The notes beneath the pieces are model-generated. The model searched no databases. It was not told where the DNA came from and saw only the letters and a program-made list of their open reading frames with translations. Below, one piece after another: positions 34,464 to 44,056 of a DNA stretch of 64,000 nucleotides. The translations under genes and the position numbers were made by a program. The stretch's first letter is position 1; each line of letters starts with the position of its first letter. This stretch comes from Vibrio pacinii DSM 19139 (GTDB lineage: Bacteria; Pseudomonadota; Gammaproteobacteria; Enterobacterales; Vibrionaceae). The stretch is from the NCBI RefSeq assembly GCF_000711795.1, contig NZ_JONH01000005.1, positions 124,001 through 188,000 of the forward strand, read 5' to 3'.

Positions 34464-35156
34464 TTAGATTGAGTGCTTCTTTACAGCGTGATAGGGCGGC
34501 TCTGAGCCATTTATCCAGCACTTGCCTTGGTAGCGATTGATGAGCTGCTGAAATAGCCACATCTCAAAAGCAGACTTGGGTTTTATTGTGACATCAAAAC
34601 CATCGTCACCAAATCGTTGCTGCTCTTTCCAAGTTGCCTCTAAATCGGAAAGGCGTATTTTTAACTCATCTAGTTGGGTTTGTTTCGAGGTGTCTAATGG
34701 TGCTTTAAGCCATACCTCTAGAGAGCGGCAATACGGCATCACGCCATAGTCTTTAGCGAGGTTCAGAGTGTTACGTAATGCTCGTATCCAACCTTCAGCT
34801 TTGGTGTCACGACCATTGAGTTTGACTTCACCTGACTCAGCGGCTGCTGACCAGTCACAACCGTATTTCACGAGTAGGTGGTTGAAGGGGTTTACACCAC
34901 AAAACTGCCAGCTACGTGCTCGTTTGTTTGTTTCCGTGTCAACGAGATTGCTAGAGCCAATGAGCATGTGGAGCATGAATAGATCTTCAGCTCGTAGCGT
35001 TAGTCCGTAACGCTCATAGAGGGCTTGTTTAAGTTCGCTGGTGCTTTGGGGGTCGGTGTGGTTGAGGCGTTCTTTGAAGAAGGTACAGGCTTGCTGAACA
35101 ACGTCTTCTTCTGGTACACGCAGTGCCAGTTGTTCATAGACAATGTCATAGGACAT
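34464..35156 (-). CDS. Unknown protein of the DUF2787-linked island set
   Basis: Start chosen at 35156 (MSYDIVYEQLAL), preceded by AGGAGAAATCCTT. The 230-residue soluble protein is mixed helical with a segment LYERYGLTLRAEDLFMLHML, later NLAKDYGVMPYCRSLEVWL and a coiled stretch (LDELKIRLSDLEATWKEQQR). I do not recognise the family. It lies between the LPD25-like gene and a DUF2787 gene, all leftward with short gaps, so the three are probably one transcript. Confidence 0.5.
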   Translation of the reverse strand: MSYDIVYEQLALRVPEEDVVQQACTFFKERLNHTDPQSTSELKQALYERYGLTLRAEDLFMLHMLIGSSNLVDTETNKRARSWQFCGVNPFNHLLVKYGCDWSAAAESGEVKLNGRDTKAEGWIRALRNTLNLAKDYGVMPYCRSLEVWLKAPLDTSKQTQLDELKIRLSDLEATWKEQQRFGDDGFDVTIKPKSAFEMWLFQQLINRYQGKCWINGSEPPYHAVKKHSI

Positions 35157-35252
35157 AAGGATTTCTCCTGTGAAAGAGTAAGGTAGTAAAATCATGGTGA
35201 TAGCGAGAAGCGAGGGAGCGGTAGTGTGGTGGTTATCAATTGTGCTCAGGTC

Positions 35253-35693
35253 TTAGCGGCTACGCAGCTCGACTTGGCTGTAGGCTCCCTTGGCTAAGTT
35301 ATCGATAAACCTGGACTCCCAAAGTGTATATAGCTTGTCGGTGTTGGGGGCGCTCATACTCTTTAAACCAGAGTATCGCGTAAAGACCGTGGCATGAGTG
35401 AAATCGAACTCTATGTCTCGTTCAAGTGTCGGGTAAGGGTAGCCATTGAAGCTAAAGTCAGTGATGCAAAAGATTGAATAGAGATTGTGAATGTCTTTCG
35501 CCAGGGCAATCTCAATAGGGTGATAGCCTCCATGTTCAGCGGTGTAGTGCTTGTTACTGAAATGAATGATGTGATGACCCTCTACGAGTCCTGTGTGTTT
35601 GTTTAGAACGTTGTTTAATGTATCTAGAAGAGTCAGAGAGATAGGCAAAGCTGTCTTGTTGAATGAAGTTGCGGGTAAGGAATTTCTATGCAT
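35253..35693 (-). CDS. DUF2787 family protein, copy 3
   Basis: Start chosen at 35693 (MHRNSLPATSF), preceded by AAAGGAGCCGATT; a longer in-frame start at 35729 lacks this. The 146-residue protein follows the DUF2787 pattern closely: HFSNKHYTAEHGGYHPIEIA, then YSIFCITDFSFNGYPYPTLE and RDIEFDFTHATVFTRYSGL. It is closer to copy 1 (25508) than to copy 2. Its separate position 10 kb from the other two suggests that the island holds two radC/DUF2787-type gene sets or one set split by the defence block. Confidence 0.8.
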   Translation of the reverse strand: MHRNSLPATSFNKTALPISLTLLDTLNNVLNKHTGLVEGHHIIHFSNKHYTAEHGGYHPIEIALAKDIHNLYSIFCITDFSFNGYPYPTLERDIEFDFTHATVFTRYSGLKSMSAPNTDKLYTLWESRFIDNLAKGAYSQVELRSR

Positions 35694-36202
35694 AATCGGC
35701 TCCTTTTTTCTATCGATGGGGTTATGCATAGTGATGAAATATATTTGAAAAGATTTTGATTCGAATGAACTGTAGGAGCTGAAGGGCGTGATGCTGAATG
35801 GTGAGTTATTTCGGCTAAAACAAAAAATTGTATATGAAACCGGAGTGCTGAAAGTTTGGTTTTGCGCATTGTCGACGTTCTAATTCTCCCGTATTCTCCG
35901 TGTTTCAAAATGGATAAAGAATTCGCGAGTGTACAACTCGGTGGTTGCTGAAATAGTAGCGATTAAAAAAATCAGCGACATAGTTAAAGTCAGCTTAGAA
36001 AAACACTTAGAGACTTGCCTTTAAAGATCGGCTCCCATCGGCTTCAAAGTCGGTAGTTTTTGGCGTTTAAGAGTGAAGCTCTTGAAGCCTAGATACCAGA
36101 GCAAGAAGATCAGGTTTAACTGAGTCCCTAAACACAATATGACGAACATGTGCCGACTGTTTTCACGATGTCGGTCAATAGTTGAAATGAATTGAGCAGA
36201 AT
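35694..36202. other. 509-base intergenic region upstream of hsdM
   Basis: No gene is supported. A nested inverted repeat lies about 115 bases before hsdM: GGCTTCAA at 36040-36047 pairs with TTGAAGCC at 36082-36089, and inside the loop AAGAG-TGAAG-CTCTT forms a second hairpin at 36069-36083 (the two overlap and would compete). This stretch must hold the hsdM and leftward DUF2787 promoters. Confidence 0.45.
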
Positions 36203-38812
36203 ATGAATAAGCAACAATTAGCGGCAAAAATCTGGGAATCAGCGAACCAGATGCGTTCAAAGATCGAAGCAAACGAATACAAAGACTACATCTTAGGTTT
36301 CATCTTTTATAAGTACCTCAGCGACCAACAGGTGCAGTTTGTCACCAAAGAGGGAATGACGCCCGGTGAAATCAAAGCGCTAACAGAAGAAGACGCTGAA
36401 ACAGTCAAGTACATTCAAGATAACCTTGGCTATTTTATTGCTTACGAAAATCTGTTTTCAACGTGGGTTGATCCAACGTCCGACTTTGATGAATCTAACG
36501 TACGTGATGCACTTTCTGCTTTTAGCCGTTTGATTTCTCCCACTTACAAAAAGTTGTTTGAAGGCATCTTTACTACTCTAGAAACAGGGTTAAGCAAACT
36601 CGGAGAAAGCGCGGGTAAGCGAACTAAAGCTATTAGCGACTTACTGCACTTAATCAAAAGTATCCCTATGAACGGTCAGCAAGGCTATGACGTTCTGGGC
36701 TACATCTACGAGTACCTGATTGAAAAGTTTGCGGCTAATGCGGGTAAAAAAGCTGGAGAGTTTTATACGCCTCATGAGGTCTCGGTTCTCATGTCGCACA
36801 TCATCGCTCATGAACTAAAAAATAAAGACACCATTGAGATCTATGATCCAACGTCCGGCTCTGGCTCACTCCTTATCAATATTGGTGAGGCCGTTGAAAA
36901 ATACGCTAAAAACAAAGACAGCATTACCTATTATGCACAAGAGTTAAAAGCGAACACCTATAACCTTACCCGTATGAATCTGATCATGCGTGGTATTAAA
37001 GCCAGCAATATTAAAACCCGCAATGGCGATACTTTAGAAGACGATTGGCCATACTTCGATGAGAACGATCCACAAGGCACTTACGATGCCTTATACGTGG
37101 ACGCTGTTGTCTCTAACCCACCGTATTCACAACAATGGGACCCTAGCTATAAAGATAGCGATCCTCGTTATTCGCGTTTTGGTCTAGCCCCAAAAACTAA
37201 AGCCGATTTTGCCTTCCTATTACACGATCTCTATCACCTAAAGCCCGATGGTATTATGACCATTGTATTACCTCATGGTGTGTTGTTCCGTGGTGGTGAA
37301 GAGGGGGAGATCCGCAAGCAGCTGATTGAGCAGAACCACATTGATGCCATTATTGGTTTGCCGGGTAATATCTTCTTTGGTACGGGTATTCCAACCGTGA
37401 TTTTAGTACTCAAACAAAAGCGTCAGAATACCGATGTATTGGTTGTTGATGCTTCTAAGCACTTTACTAAAGAAGGCAAAAACAACAAGCTGCAAGCGAG
37501 TGATATTAAGCGTACCGTTGATGCTGTGATCAATCGAGAGAGCGTCGATAAATTCTCGAAAGTAGTGAGTAAAGAAACCTTACGCAATAATGGTTATAAC
37601 TTAAACATACCACGCTATGTAGACTCTTCAGCTGCGGCTGAAAGCTGGGACTTACACGCCACCATGTTAGGCGGTATCCCTAACAGTGAAATTGATGAAC
37701 TCAATGTATACTGGCTTGCTTTCCCACAGCTACGCAGCGCTTTGTTTGCGGCTAAATCTTCTGCGTACAGTGAGTTAGCTATTGCTAAAGACGCTGTCAA
37801 TACAAGTATTAGCAGTCATCCACAAGTAGTTGAGTTTATCGCTACTTATAAGCAGGCTTTTGCTGGGTTTGATGACGACTTAAACACCAAGCTAATTAAA
37901 GGTTGGCAAGGGGTTAACCGCAATCAACAAGAGGCTTCATTAAGTGCTGATCTCTTTAACCGCTTAAGTCCTATTACTTTAATCGACAAATACCAAGCCT
38001 ATCAGCTTCTAAACAACCAATGGCAAATCATTAGCGCTGATTTAGAAATGATGCAAACTGAAGGTTTTGACGCGACTAAGCAAGTTGAACCGAATATCGT
38101 TATCAAAAAGAAAAATGGTAAAGATACTGAGGTACAAGATGGTTGGAAAGGTCACATCTTACCTTTTGATTTAGTACAAAAGGCTCTCTTAAGCGATGAC
38201 CTAGCAGCACTGGCTAAACAAGAGAATCGTTTGGCTGAAATTGCCAGCACTCTTGAAGAAATTTTGGAGTCCCTCAGCGAAGAAGAAAAAGAGCAAGATA
38301 CGGTCAAAGAAAGTAAAGACGCCTTTGCCAATGCTGAAGTCGCAAAGGCTGCTAAGACATTTTTGAAAGAACAGAAAGACAGTAATGTTAAGTTCACTGA
38401 AGATAGTCTTGTACTTGAAGAAAGCTACAAGGCAAAAATCATTCGTGTTAACAAACTTATCAGTGAAGAAAAAACACTGAAAAAGGCCGTGAAAGAAGCG
38501 ACCACTAAACTACATCTTCAAACCAAAACTACCATTGAGGGCCTAAGCGACGAGCAAGTGAATAATCTACTGCACCTAAAATGGATCACGCCATTAGGTA
38601 ACGAACTCGCTGCAATGCCAAGCAGCTTGATTGCCCAGTTGACCAACAAGGTACAAGCCCTTGCGGATAAATACGCTGTAACCTATTCGCAAGTCGCGAG
38701 TGATATCAAAACCACCGAAGATGAATTAGCGGAAATGATGGACGGGCTCACTGGTAACGAGTTTGATATGCAGGGCTTAGCTGAACTGACTAGTTTGTTG
38801 AAGGGCGAATAA
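36203..38812 (+). CDS. hsdM: Type I restriction-modification methyltransferase subunit HsdM
   Basis: An 869-residue N6-adenine methyltransferase subunit, longer than typical HsdM (about 500-530). The N-terminal helical domain (QQLAAKIWESANQMRSKIEA) is followed by the AdoMet-binding motif DPTSGSGSLLINIG (from Asp215) and catalytic NPPYSQQW (Asn305). The extra C-terminal 350 residues (about 520-869) are largely charged and coiled (LEEILESLSEEEKEQDTVKE). It would methylate adenine in the site chosen by HsdS, which protects the DNA. hsdS follows one base after its stop. The C-terminal extension is seen in some HsdM groups and its role is not clear from the sequence. Confidence 0.93.
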   Translation: MNKQQLAAKIWESANQMRSKIEANEYKDYILGFIFYKYLSDQQVQFVTKEGMTPGEIKALTEEDAETVKYIQDNLGYFIAYENLFSTWVDPTSDFDESNVRDALSAFSRLISPTYKKLFEGIFTTLETGLSKLGESAGKRTKAISDLLHLIKSIPMNGQQGYDVLGYIYEYLIEKFAANAGKKAGEFYTPHEVSVLMSHIIAHELKNKDTIEIYDPTSGSGSLLINIGEAVEKYAKNKDSITYYAQELKANTYNLTRMNLIMRGIKASNIKTRNGDTLEDDWPYFDENDPQGTYDALYVDAVVSNPPYSQQWDPSYKDSDPRYSRFGLAPKTKADFAFLLHDLYHLKPDGIMTIVLPHGVLFRGGEEGEIRKQLIEQNHIDAIIGLPGNIFFGTGIPTVILVLKQKRQNTDVLVVDASKHFTKEGKNNKLQASDIKRTVDAVINRESVDKFSKVVSKETLRNNGYNLNIPRYVDSSAAAESWDLHATMLGGIPNSEIDELNVYWLAFPQLRSALFAAKSSAYSELAIAKDAVNTSISSHPQVVEFIATYKQAFAGFDDDLNTKLIKGWQGVNRNQQEASLSADLFNRLSPITLIDKYQAYQLLNNQWQIISADLEMMQTEGFDATKQVEPNIVIKKKNGKDTEVQDGWKGHILPFDLVQKALLSDDLAALAKQENRLAEIASTLEEILESLSEEEKEQDTVKESKDAFANAEVAKAAKTFLKEQKDSNVKFTEDSLVLEESYKAKIIRVNKLISEEKTLKKAVKEATTKLHLQTKTTIEGLSDEQVNNLLHLKWITPLGNELAAMPSSLIAQLTNKVQALADKYAVTYSQVASDIKTTEDELAEMMDGLTGNEFDMQGLAELTSLLKGE

Positions 38813-38813
38813 G

Positions 38814-40064
38814 ATGACTGTGGATAAAAATGTGCCAGACATCCGCTTTAAAGGGTTTAGTGGGGAGTGGGGAAGGAGTCCTTTGGGTAGTCTTTGCCTC
38901 ATTGGAGATATAGACCATCGTATGCCAGAATCGAAAATAACGGGCATACCATATTTAATGACAGGTGACTTCTATGGTATTAACGGCCTTGACCTTAACA
39001 ATGCCAAGCTAATATCCATTGAGGACTATGAGCAGTTATCAAAAAAAATAAAGCCTGAATTTGGCGATATATTGTTTGCTCGTTATGCATCTGTTGGGGC
39101 TGTAAGATATGTTGAAACAGATATAAAATTCTTGATTTCATATTCTTGTGCAATTCTGAAAACGAACAACACCACTTACGGTAAATATTTGTTCTATTTT
39201 TTTCAGACTGAAAAAACGCAAGGCCAGTTCGAATTAGGTATCAATACCGGATCTCAAAGAAATATTGGTATTGACTCACTAAAATCCCTTTTGGTGACTT
39301 TACCTAAACCAGTAGAGCAAACCCAAGTAGGAAACTACTTCCAAAAGCTCGATAGTCTAATTAACCAGCAACAACAAAAGCATGAAAAACTCAGTAACTT
39401 GAAAAGAGCCATGCTTGAAAAGATGTTTCCCAAACAAGGTGAAACCATTCCAGAAATCCGTTTTAAAGGGTTTATTGGGGAGTGGATAGAGAGTCCATTA
39501 AATAAGATAGCTATGGATATCACTGATGGTAATTGGATTGAAGCTGAGCATATTTTTGATAGTGGGGAATATAGGATTATTCAAACAGGAAATATTGGCG
39601 TAGGCCAATATTTAGATAGACCGAAGCATGCAAAATATTTCCAACAGTCTAATTTTGATACCGTTAGGGGAAATGAAATATTTCCTGGTGATATTCTGAT
39701 TTCGAGATTGGCTGATCCTGCTGGTAGAGCTGTAATTTTGCCTGATACAGGTTATAGAATGGTAACAGCAGTTGATGTCGCGATTGTTCGTCCCGAGCCA
39801 TGTTTTAACTCTTATTTTTTGATGATTCTATTAAACAGGAAAGAAGCACTTAAGTCTGTTGGTGAATGGGTTTCTGGTACATCGCATAAAAGAATTAGTC
39901 ACGCTAATTTAGTAAAAATTAGGTTTGTAGTCCCTTGTGTGAAAGAGCAATCTCTAATCGGCAACTACTTCCAAAAGCTTGATACATTGATCGAACAACA
40001 CCAACAACAGATCACCAAACTCACTAATATCAAGCAGGCCTGCTTGAATAAAATGTTTGTCTAG
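38814..40064 (+). CDS. hsdS: Type I restriction-modification specificity subunit HsdS
   Basis: A 416-residue DNA-recognition subunit with two target-recognition domains, each followed by a conserved helix. Both halves start alike (DIRFKGFSGEWGRSPL and EIRFKGFIGEWIESPL) and end alike (VGNYFQKLDSLINQQQQKHE and IGNYFQKLDTLIEQHQQQIT), so the gene is an internal duplication around two different TRDs. The recognised sequence cannot be read off. The near-identical DNA at 38841-38870/39456-39485 and 39333-39349/39963-39979 offers sites for TRD exchange. It is tightly coupled to hsdM and 9 bases before hsdR. Confidence 0.92.
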   Translation: MTVDKNVPDIRFKGFSGEWGRSPLGSLCLIGDIDHRMPESKITGIPYLMTGDFYGINGLDLNNAKLISIEDYEQLSKKIKPEFGDILFARYASVGAVRYVETDIKFLISYSCAILKTNNTTYGKYLFYFFQTEKTQGQFELGINTGSQRNIGIDSLKSLLVTLPKPVEQTQVGNYFQKLDSLINQQQQKHEKLSNLKRAMLEKMFPKQGETIPEIRFKGFIGEWIESPLNKIAMDITDGNWIEAEHIFDSGEYRIIQTGNIGVGQYLDRPKHAKYFQQSNFDTVRGNEIFPGDILISRLADPAGRAVILPDTGYRMVTAVDVAIVRPEPCFNSYFLMILLNRKEALKSVGEWVSGTSHKRISHANLVKIRFVVPCVKEQSLIGNYFQKLDTLIEQHQQQITKLTNIKQACLNKMFV

Positions 40065-40073
40065 GGAGAGACT

Positions 40074-43000
40074 ATGACTACCTTTAAAACTGAAGCGCAA
40101 TTTGAGCAGGCTTTTATTGAAGTTCTCACTCAAAAAGGGTGGGAATCTAAAATACTCAAAAACAAAACTGAGGCCGAGTTGTTGCAAAACTGGGCAAACA
40201 TTTTGTTTGAAAACAATCGCCAGCAAGATCGCTTAAACGATGTGCCGCTGACTGCAAGTGAAATGCAGCAGATTATTGAGCAGATCAAAGCGCTGAAAAC
40301 GCCGCTTAAGCTCAACGGGCTAATTAACGGTAAAACCGTCGCGATCAAGCGTGATAACCCTGATGATACACTGCACTATGGTAAGGAAGTTAGCTTAAAA
40401 ATTTATGACCGCCACGAAATAGCAGCAGGTCAAAGCCGTTACCAAATAGTCCAGCAGCCTAAGTTTGAGCGCGGCAGTCCATTACGCAACGATCGTCGTG
40501 GTGATGTGCTGTTACTGATTAACGGGATGCCGGTTATTCATGTTGAGCTAAAGCGCAGCAAAGTACCTGTTAGTCAAGCAGTCAATCAAATAGAGAAATA
40601 CAGTAAAGAGGGCGTGTTTAGCGGCCTGTTTTCACTGATCCAAGTTTTTGTGGCGATGGAGCCTGAAGAGGCCAAATACTTCGCCAACCCAGGGCTAGAT
40701 GGTAAGTTTAATCCAGACTATCAATTCCATTGGGCTGATTTTAATAACGAGCCTGTGAACCACTGGAAGGATATCGCCTCAACGCTGTTATCCATCCCGA
40801 TGGCACACCAGTTGATTGGTTTTTACACCGTGGCCGATGATACCGATGGCGTGCTCAAAGTCATGCGCAGCTACCAGTATTACGCCGCTAATGCTATATC
40901 TGACCGCGTTGCCAAAACTACTTGGAATCAACTGGGTAGTGTAAATAATAAAGACAGACTGGGTGGCTATGTGTGGCATACCACCGGCTCGGGCAAAACC
41001 ATGACCAGCTTTAAGTCAGCGCAGTTGATTGCTCAATCAAAAGACGCCGATAAAGTAATTTTCTTAATGGACCGTATCGAGCTTGGTACTCAGTCTCTAA
41101 TCGAATATCAAGGGTTTGCCAGTGATGGAGAAGTGGTACAAGCCACTGAGAATACCCATGTACTGGTGACCAAACTAAAGAGCACTAAACCTGCTGATAC
41201 TTTGATTGTTAGTTCCATTCAAAAAATGAGTAATATCTTTGAAGAAGTGGGTGATGAGGGAGTAGCAACAAACTCGGCTGATATTGAAAAAATTCGAGCT
41301 AAGCGCTTGGTGTTTATTATTGATGAGGCGCACCGCTCAACGATGAGCGCAGGAAAAGAAGATAAAGAAGGCATGTTGGTCAGGGTGAAAAAAAACTTTC
41401 CTAAAGCTCTCTTCTTTGGTTTTACAGGCACGCCCATTCATGAAGAGAACCAAGTCAATAGTAATACGACTACTGATGTGTTTGGTAATGAGTTGCACCG
41501 CTATAGCATTGCTGATGGTATTCGTGATGGAAACGTGTTGGGTTTTGACCCTTACAAAGTGTCTACCTTCAAGGATGGCGAACTAAGAAAAGAAATTGCC
41601 TTACAGCAAGCTAAGGCCGACTCGGTTACTGATGCGATGGCAGAGTCTGGCAAAAAGAAAAAGTTTAATCACTTTATGAATGATGTGCCGATGGCGGGTT
41701 ATAAAGATGCCGCAGGCAAATATCATAAAGGCATTGAAGACTATGTCCCGAAAAGCCAATACTTAACGAAGGCTCATCAAGAAAAAGTCGTCGCTGACAT
41801 CTTGGATAAATGGGATGTGCTGAGCCAAGGCAGTAAATTTCACGCCATTTTAGCAACGAATAGTATCGCTGAGGCGATTGATTATTATCGCCGTTTAAAA
41901 GCCGAGAAACCTGAGCTAAAAATATCGGCGCTATTTGACCCTAACATTGAGAACGATGGTAGTGGTGACCGTGGCCCTACGTTTAAAGGTGATGGTCTAG
42001 AAGAGATTATGGCTGATTATAACGCCCGCTATGGCCTAGAGTTTGATTTTGCCCGTCACTCGGCCTTTAAAAAAGACATCGCTGCGCGTCTTGCCCATAA
42101 AGAGCAATACAAGAATATTCACAAAGAGCCTTCAAAGCAGCTGGACCTACTAATCGTGGTCGATCAAATGCTGACTGGCTTTGATTCCAAGTGGTTGAAT
42201 ACTCTGTATTTAGATAAAGTGATTAAGTATCAGAATATCATTCAGGCTTTCTCACGCACCAATCGTTTGTTTGGTCCCGATAAACCTCACGGTATTATTC
42301 GTTATTATCGCTATCCACATACCATGGAGCAGCACATTAACGATGCAGTCAAACTTTACTCCGGCGATAAACCTATTGGACTGTTTGTTGATAGGTTGGT
42401 AAGTAACATTGAACTTATGAATCGGTTGTCAGCGGATATCTCTGAACTGTTTGCTAGTGCGGGTATTGAAAATTTTGAAACACTGCCAGACGATGTAGAA
42501 CTCTGTGCTAAGTTTACCGAATTATTTAATACCTTTAACAAGCACCTAGAAGCTGCCAAAGTACAAGGTCTGAATTGGGAGCAGTCTACCTATACTGACT
42601 CATCAGAAAGTGAGGGCGGTGCTGAGCGTGAGGTCACTCTGGCTATCGATGAGCTCACTTACATGAGCTTAGTTCAACGCTATAAAGAGCTTGCTGGTAA
42701 AAGGGACGGCAATGGTGACGGTTCAGGTAGTGATGTTCCTTTTGATATCAGTGGTTATTTAACTGAAATAGACACCGGTAAAATCGACGCCGATTACATG
42801 AATAGCCGCTTTGATAAATATCTAAAAGAGCTTAATCAACACCAAGACTCTACTAGCGTTGAAGTCACACTCAATGAGTTACATAAGACATTTGCGTCGC
42901 TGAGCCAAAGTGAACAAAAGTATGCCAAGCTCTTTTTACACGATTTACAACGTGGAGATGCAAAGTTAATTGAAGGACATACTTTTAGAGACTACATCAA

Positions 43001-43910
43001 TGACTATCAAAATCAGAAAGAACAGTTACGAATAGCCGCTATTGTTGAGGCTCTTGGTTTAGATAAGGATTTACTTCTTCAGTTGATGACTGGTGATGTG
43101 AATGAGCAGAGCATTAACCGTTTTGGTCGCTTTGATACGCTGAAATCAACGGTCGATAGAACTAAGGCAAAAGCCTACTTTGAGCGCATTGAAGGTGCGG
43201 CGATACCCCCGTTCAAACTGAACATGCGTATTGATAAGTACCTTCAAGAGTTTATCTTTGGGCAAGCGGAGGATTTTCTGGAAGATAGTCGAATAGACAC
43301 TCATGAAGAGAGTCAAAATGTTTCACCTAAGCCACTTGTTTTTGGTGATATTAAGCTCTATCAAGCAAACCAAGTTCTAGAGCTTGAAAACGCTGTTGAG
43401 TTGGGTTCAGTTACCTTTAAAACAGATACCTTGTATGAAGACAATCCCGCTTCGTTATTATCCACAGGCTGCTACAGTGAGCTAAAGCAACTTGGTGTGG
43501 TGTCTTCTCATGTTTTAGATACGACGCTTACAGCACTTTTAGAGCTTGAACAAGTAACCAAAGAGCTTGATCTTCCTCTATATCAAGAAGGGAAGAGTGG
43601 TGTTGTTTGGGCTCTCAAAGAGGCGCGAGAAGGAAGTGTCGTTGATGAATTCATTGCGGTTGCCATTCAATATGCAGGTGATGAAAGTTATAAACCATTT
43701 ATTGATAACATAATTTACGATGGTGCCAAAAGTGCTCTGTTTGCCAGCTTTGTTGTATTGCCAAAAATGGCATTCAGCAAACTAAAAGCTAAGCATGAAG
43801 AACAAAAAGAGCGCAACGCTGAAAAGGCTGCCATTGAAACTTCACCAAATGTCATCGATTTTAAAATGAACAAGAAGCTAGCAGAAAAATGGAAAGGCAG
43901 TCAGCACTAA
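40074..43910 (+). CDS. hsdR: Type I restriction endonuclease/translocase subunit HsdR
   Basis: A 1278-residue motor nuclease. The N-terminal nuclease domain has the PD-(D/E)XK residues Asp144 and Glu158-x-Lys160 in HVELKRSK. The SF2 helicase motor shows Walker A TGSGKT (from Thr304) and DEAH-box IDEAHRS (Asp417), then FTGTP and QAFSRTNR. A long C-terminal part would bind the HsdMS core. ATP-driven translocation pulls unmethylated DNA until cleavage at a distance. Start ATG preceded by AGGGAGAGACT. The frame is intact, so the system is probably functional. Confidence 0.93.
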   Translation: MTTFKTEAQFEQAFIEVLTQKGWESKILKNKTEAELLQNWANILFENNRQQDRLNDVPLTASEMQQIIEQIKALKTPLKLNGLINGKTVAIKRDNPDDTLHYGKEVSLKIYDRHEIAAGQSRYQIVQQPKFERGSPLRNDRRGDVLLLINGMPVIHVELKRSKVPVSQAVNQIEKYSKEGVFSGLFSLIQVFVAMEPEEAKYFANPGLDGKFNPDYQFHWADFNNEPVNHWKDIASTLLSIPMAHQLIGFYTVADDTDGVLKVMRSYQYYAANAISDRVAKTTWNQLGSVNNKDRLGGYVWHTTGSGKTMTSFKSAQLIAQSKDADKVIFLMDRIELGTQSLIEYQGFASDGEVVQATENTHVLVTKLKSTKPADTLIVSSIQKMSNIFEEVGDEGVATNSADIEKIRAKRLVFIIDEAHRSTMSAGKEDKEGMLVRVKKNFPKALFFGFTGTPIHEENQVNSNTTTDVFGNELHRYSIADGIRDGNVLGFDPYKVSTFKDGELRKEIALQQAKADSVTDAMAESGKKKKFNHFMNDVPMAGYKDAAGKYHKGIEDYVPKSQYLTKAHQEKVVADILDKWDVLSQGSKFHAILATNSIAEAIDYYRRLKAEKPELKISALFDPNIENDGSGDRGPTFKGDGLEEIMADYNARYGLEFDFARHSAFKKDIAARLAHKEQYKNIHKEPSKQLDLLIVVDQMLTGFDSKWLNTLYLDKVIKYQNIIQAFSRTNRLFGPDKPHGIIRYYRYPHTMEQHINDAVKLYSGDKPIGLFVDRLVSNIELMNRLSADISELFASAGIENFETLPDDVELCAKFTELFNTFNKHLEAAKVQGLNWEQSTYTDSSESEGGAEREVTLAIDELTYMSLVQRYKELAGKRDGNGDGSGSDVPFDISGYLTEIDTGKIDADYMNSRFDKYLKELNQHQDSTSVEVTLNELHKTFASLSQSEQKYAKLFLHDLQRGDAKLIEGHTFRDYINDYQNQKEQLRIAAIVEALGLDKDLLLQLMTGDVNEQSINRFGRFDTLKSTVDRTKAKAYFERIEGAAIPPFKLNMRIDKYLQEFIFGQAEDFLEDSRIDTHEESQNVSPKPLVFGDIKLYQANQVLELENAVELGSVTFKTDTLYEDNPASLLSTGCYSELKQLGVVSSHVLDTTLTALLELEQVTKELDLPLYQEGKSGVVWALKEAREGSVVDEFIAVAIQYAGDESYKPFIDNIIYDGAKSALFASFVVLPKMAFSKLKAKHEEQKERNAEKAAIETSPNVIDFKMNKKLAEKWKGSQH

Positions 43911-43949
43911 CATTGGGAACAACCACAATATAGGCTGAATGCAAAATTA

Positions 43950-43975
43950 GGGGAGCTTACCTGTATTAGCTCCCC
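43950..43975 (+). terminator. Hairpin after hsdR
   Basis: GGGGAGCT at 43950-43957 pairs with AGCTCCCC at 43968-43975 over a 10-base loop. The tract after it (GTTATATT) is only weakly T-rich. It lies between the rightward hsd operon and the leftward integrase gene. Confidence 0.6.
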
Positions 43976-44056
43976 GTTATATTCAAAGTTTGCATCGATC
44001 ATTTTTTACGTTGGACTGGAACCGTTTAGTTTGATCTTTGCAAACCGATATTAGAC

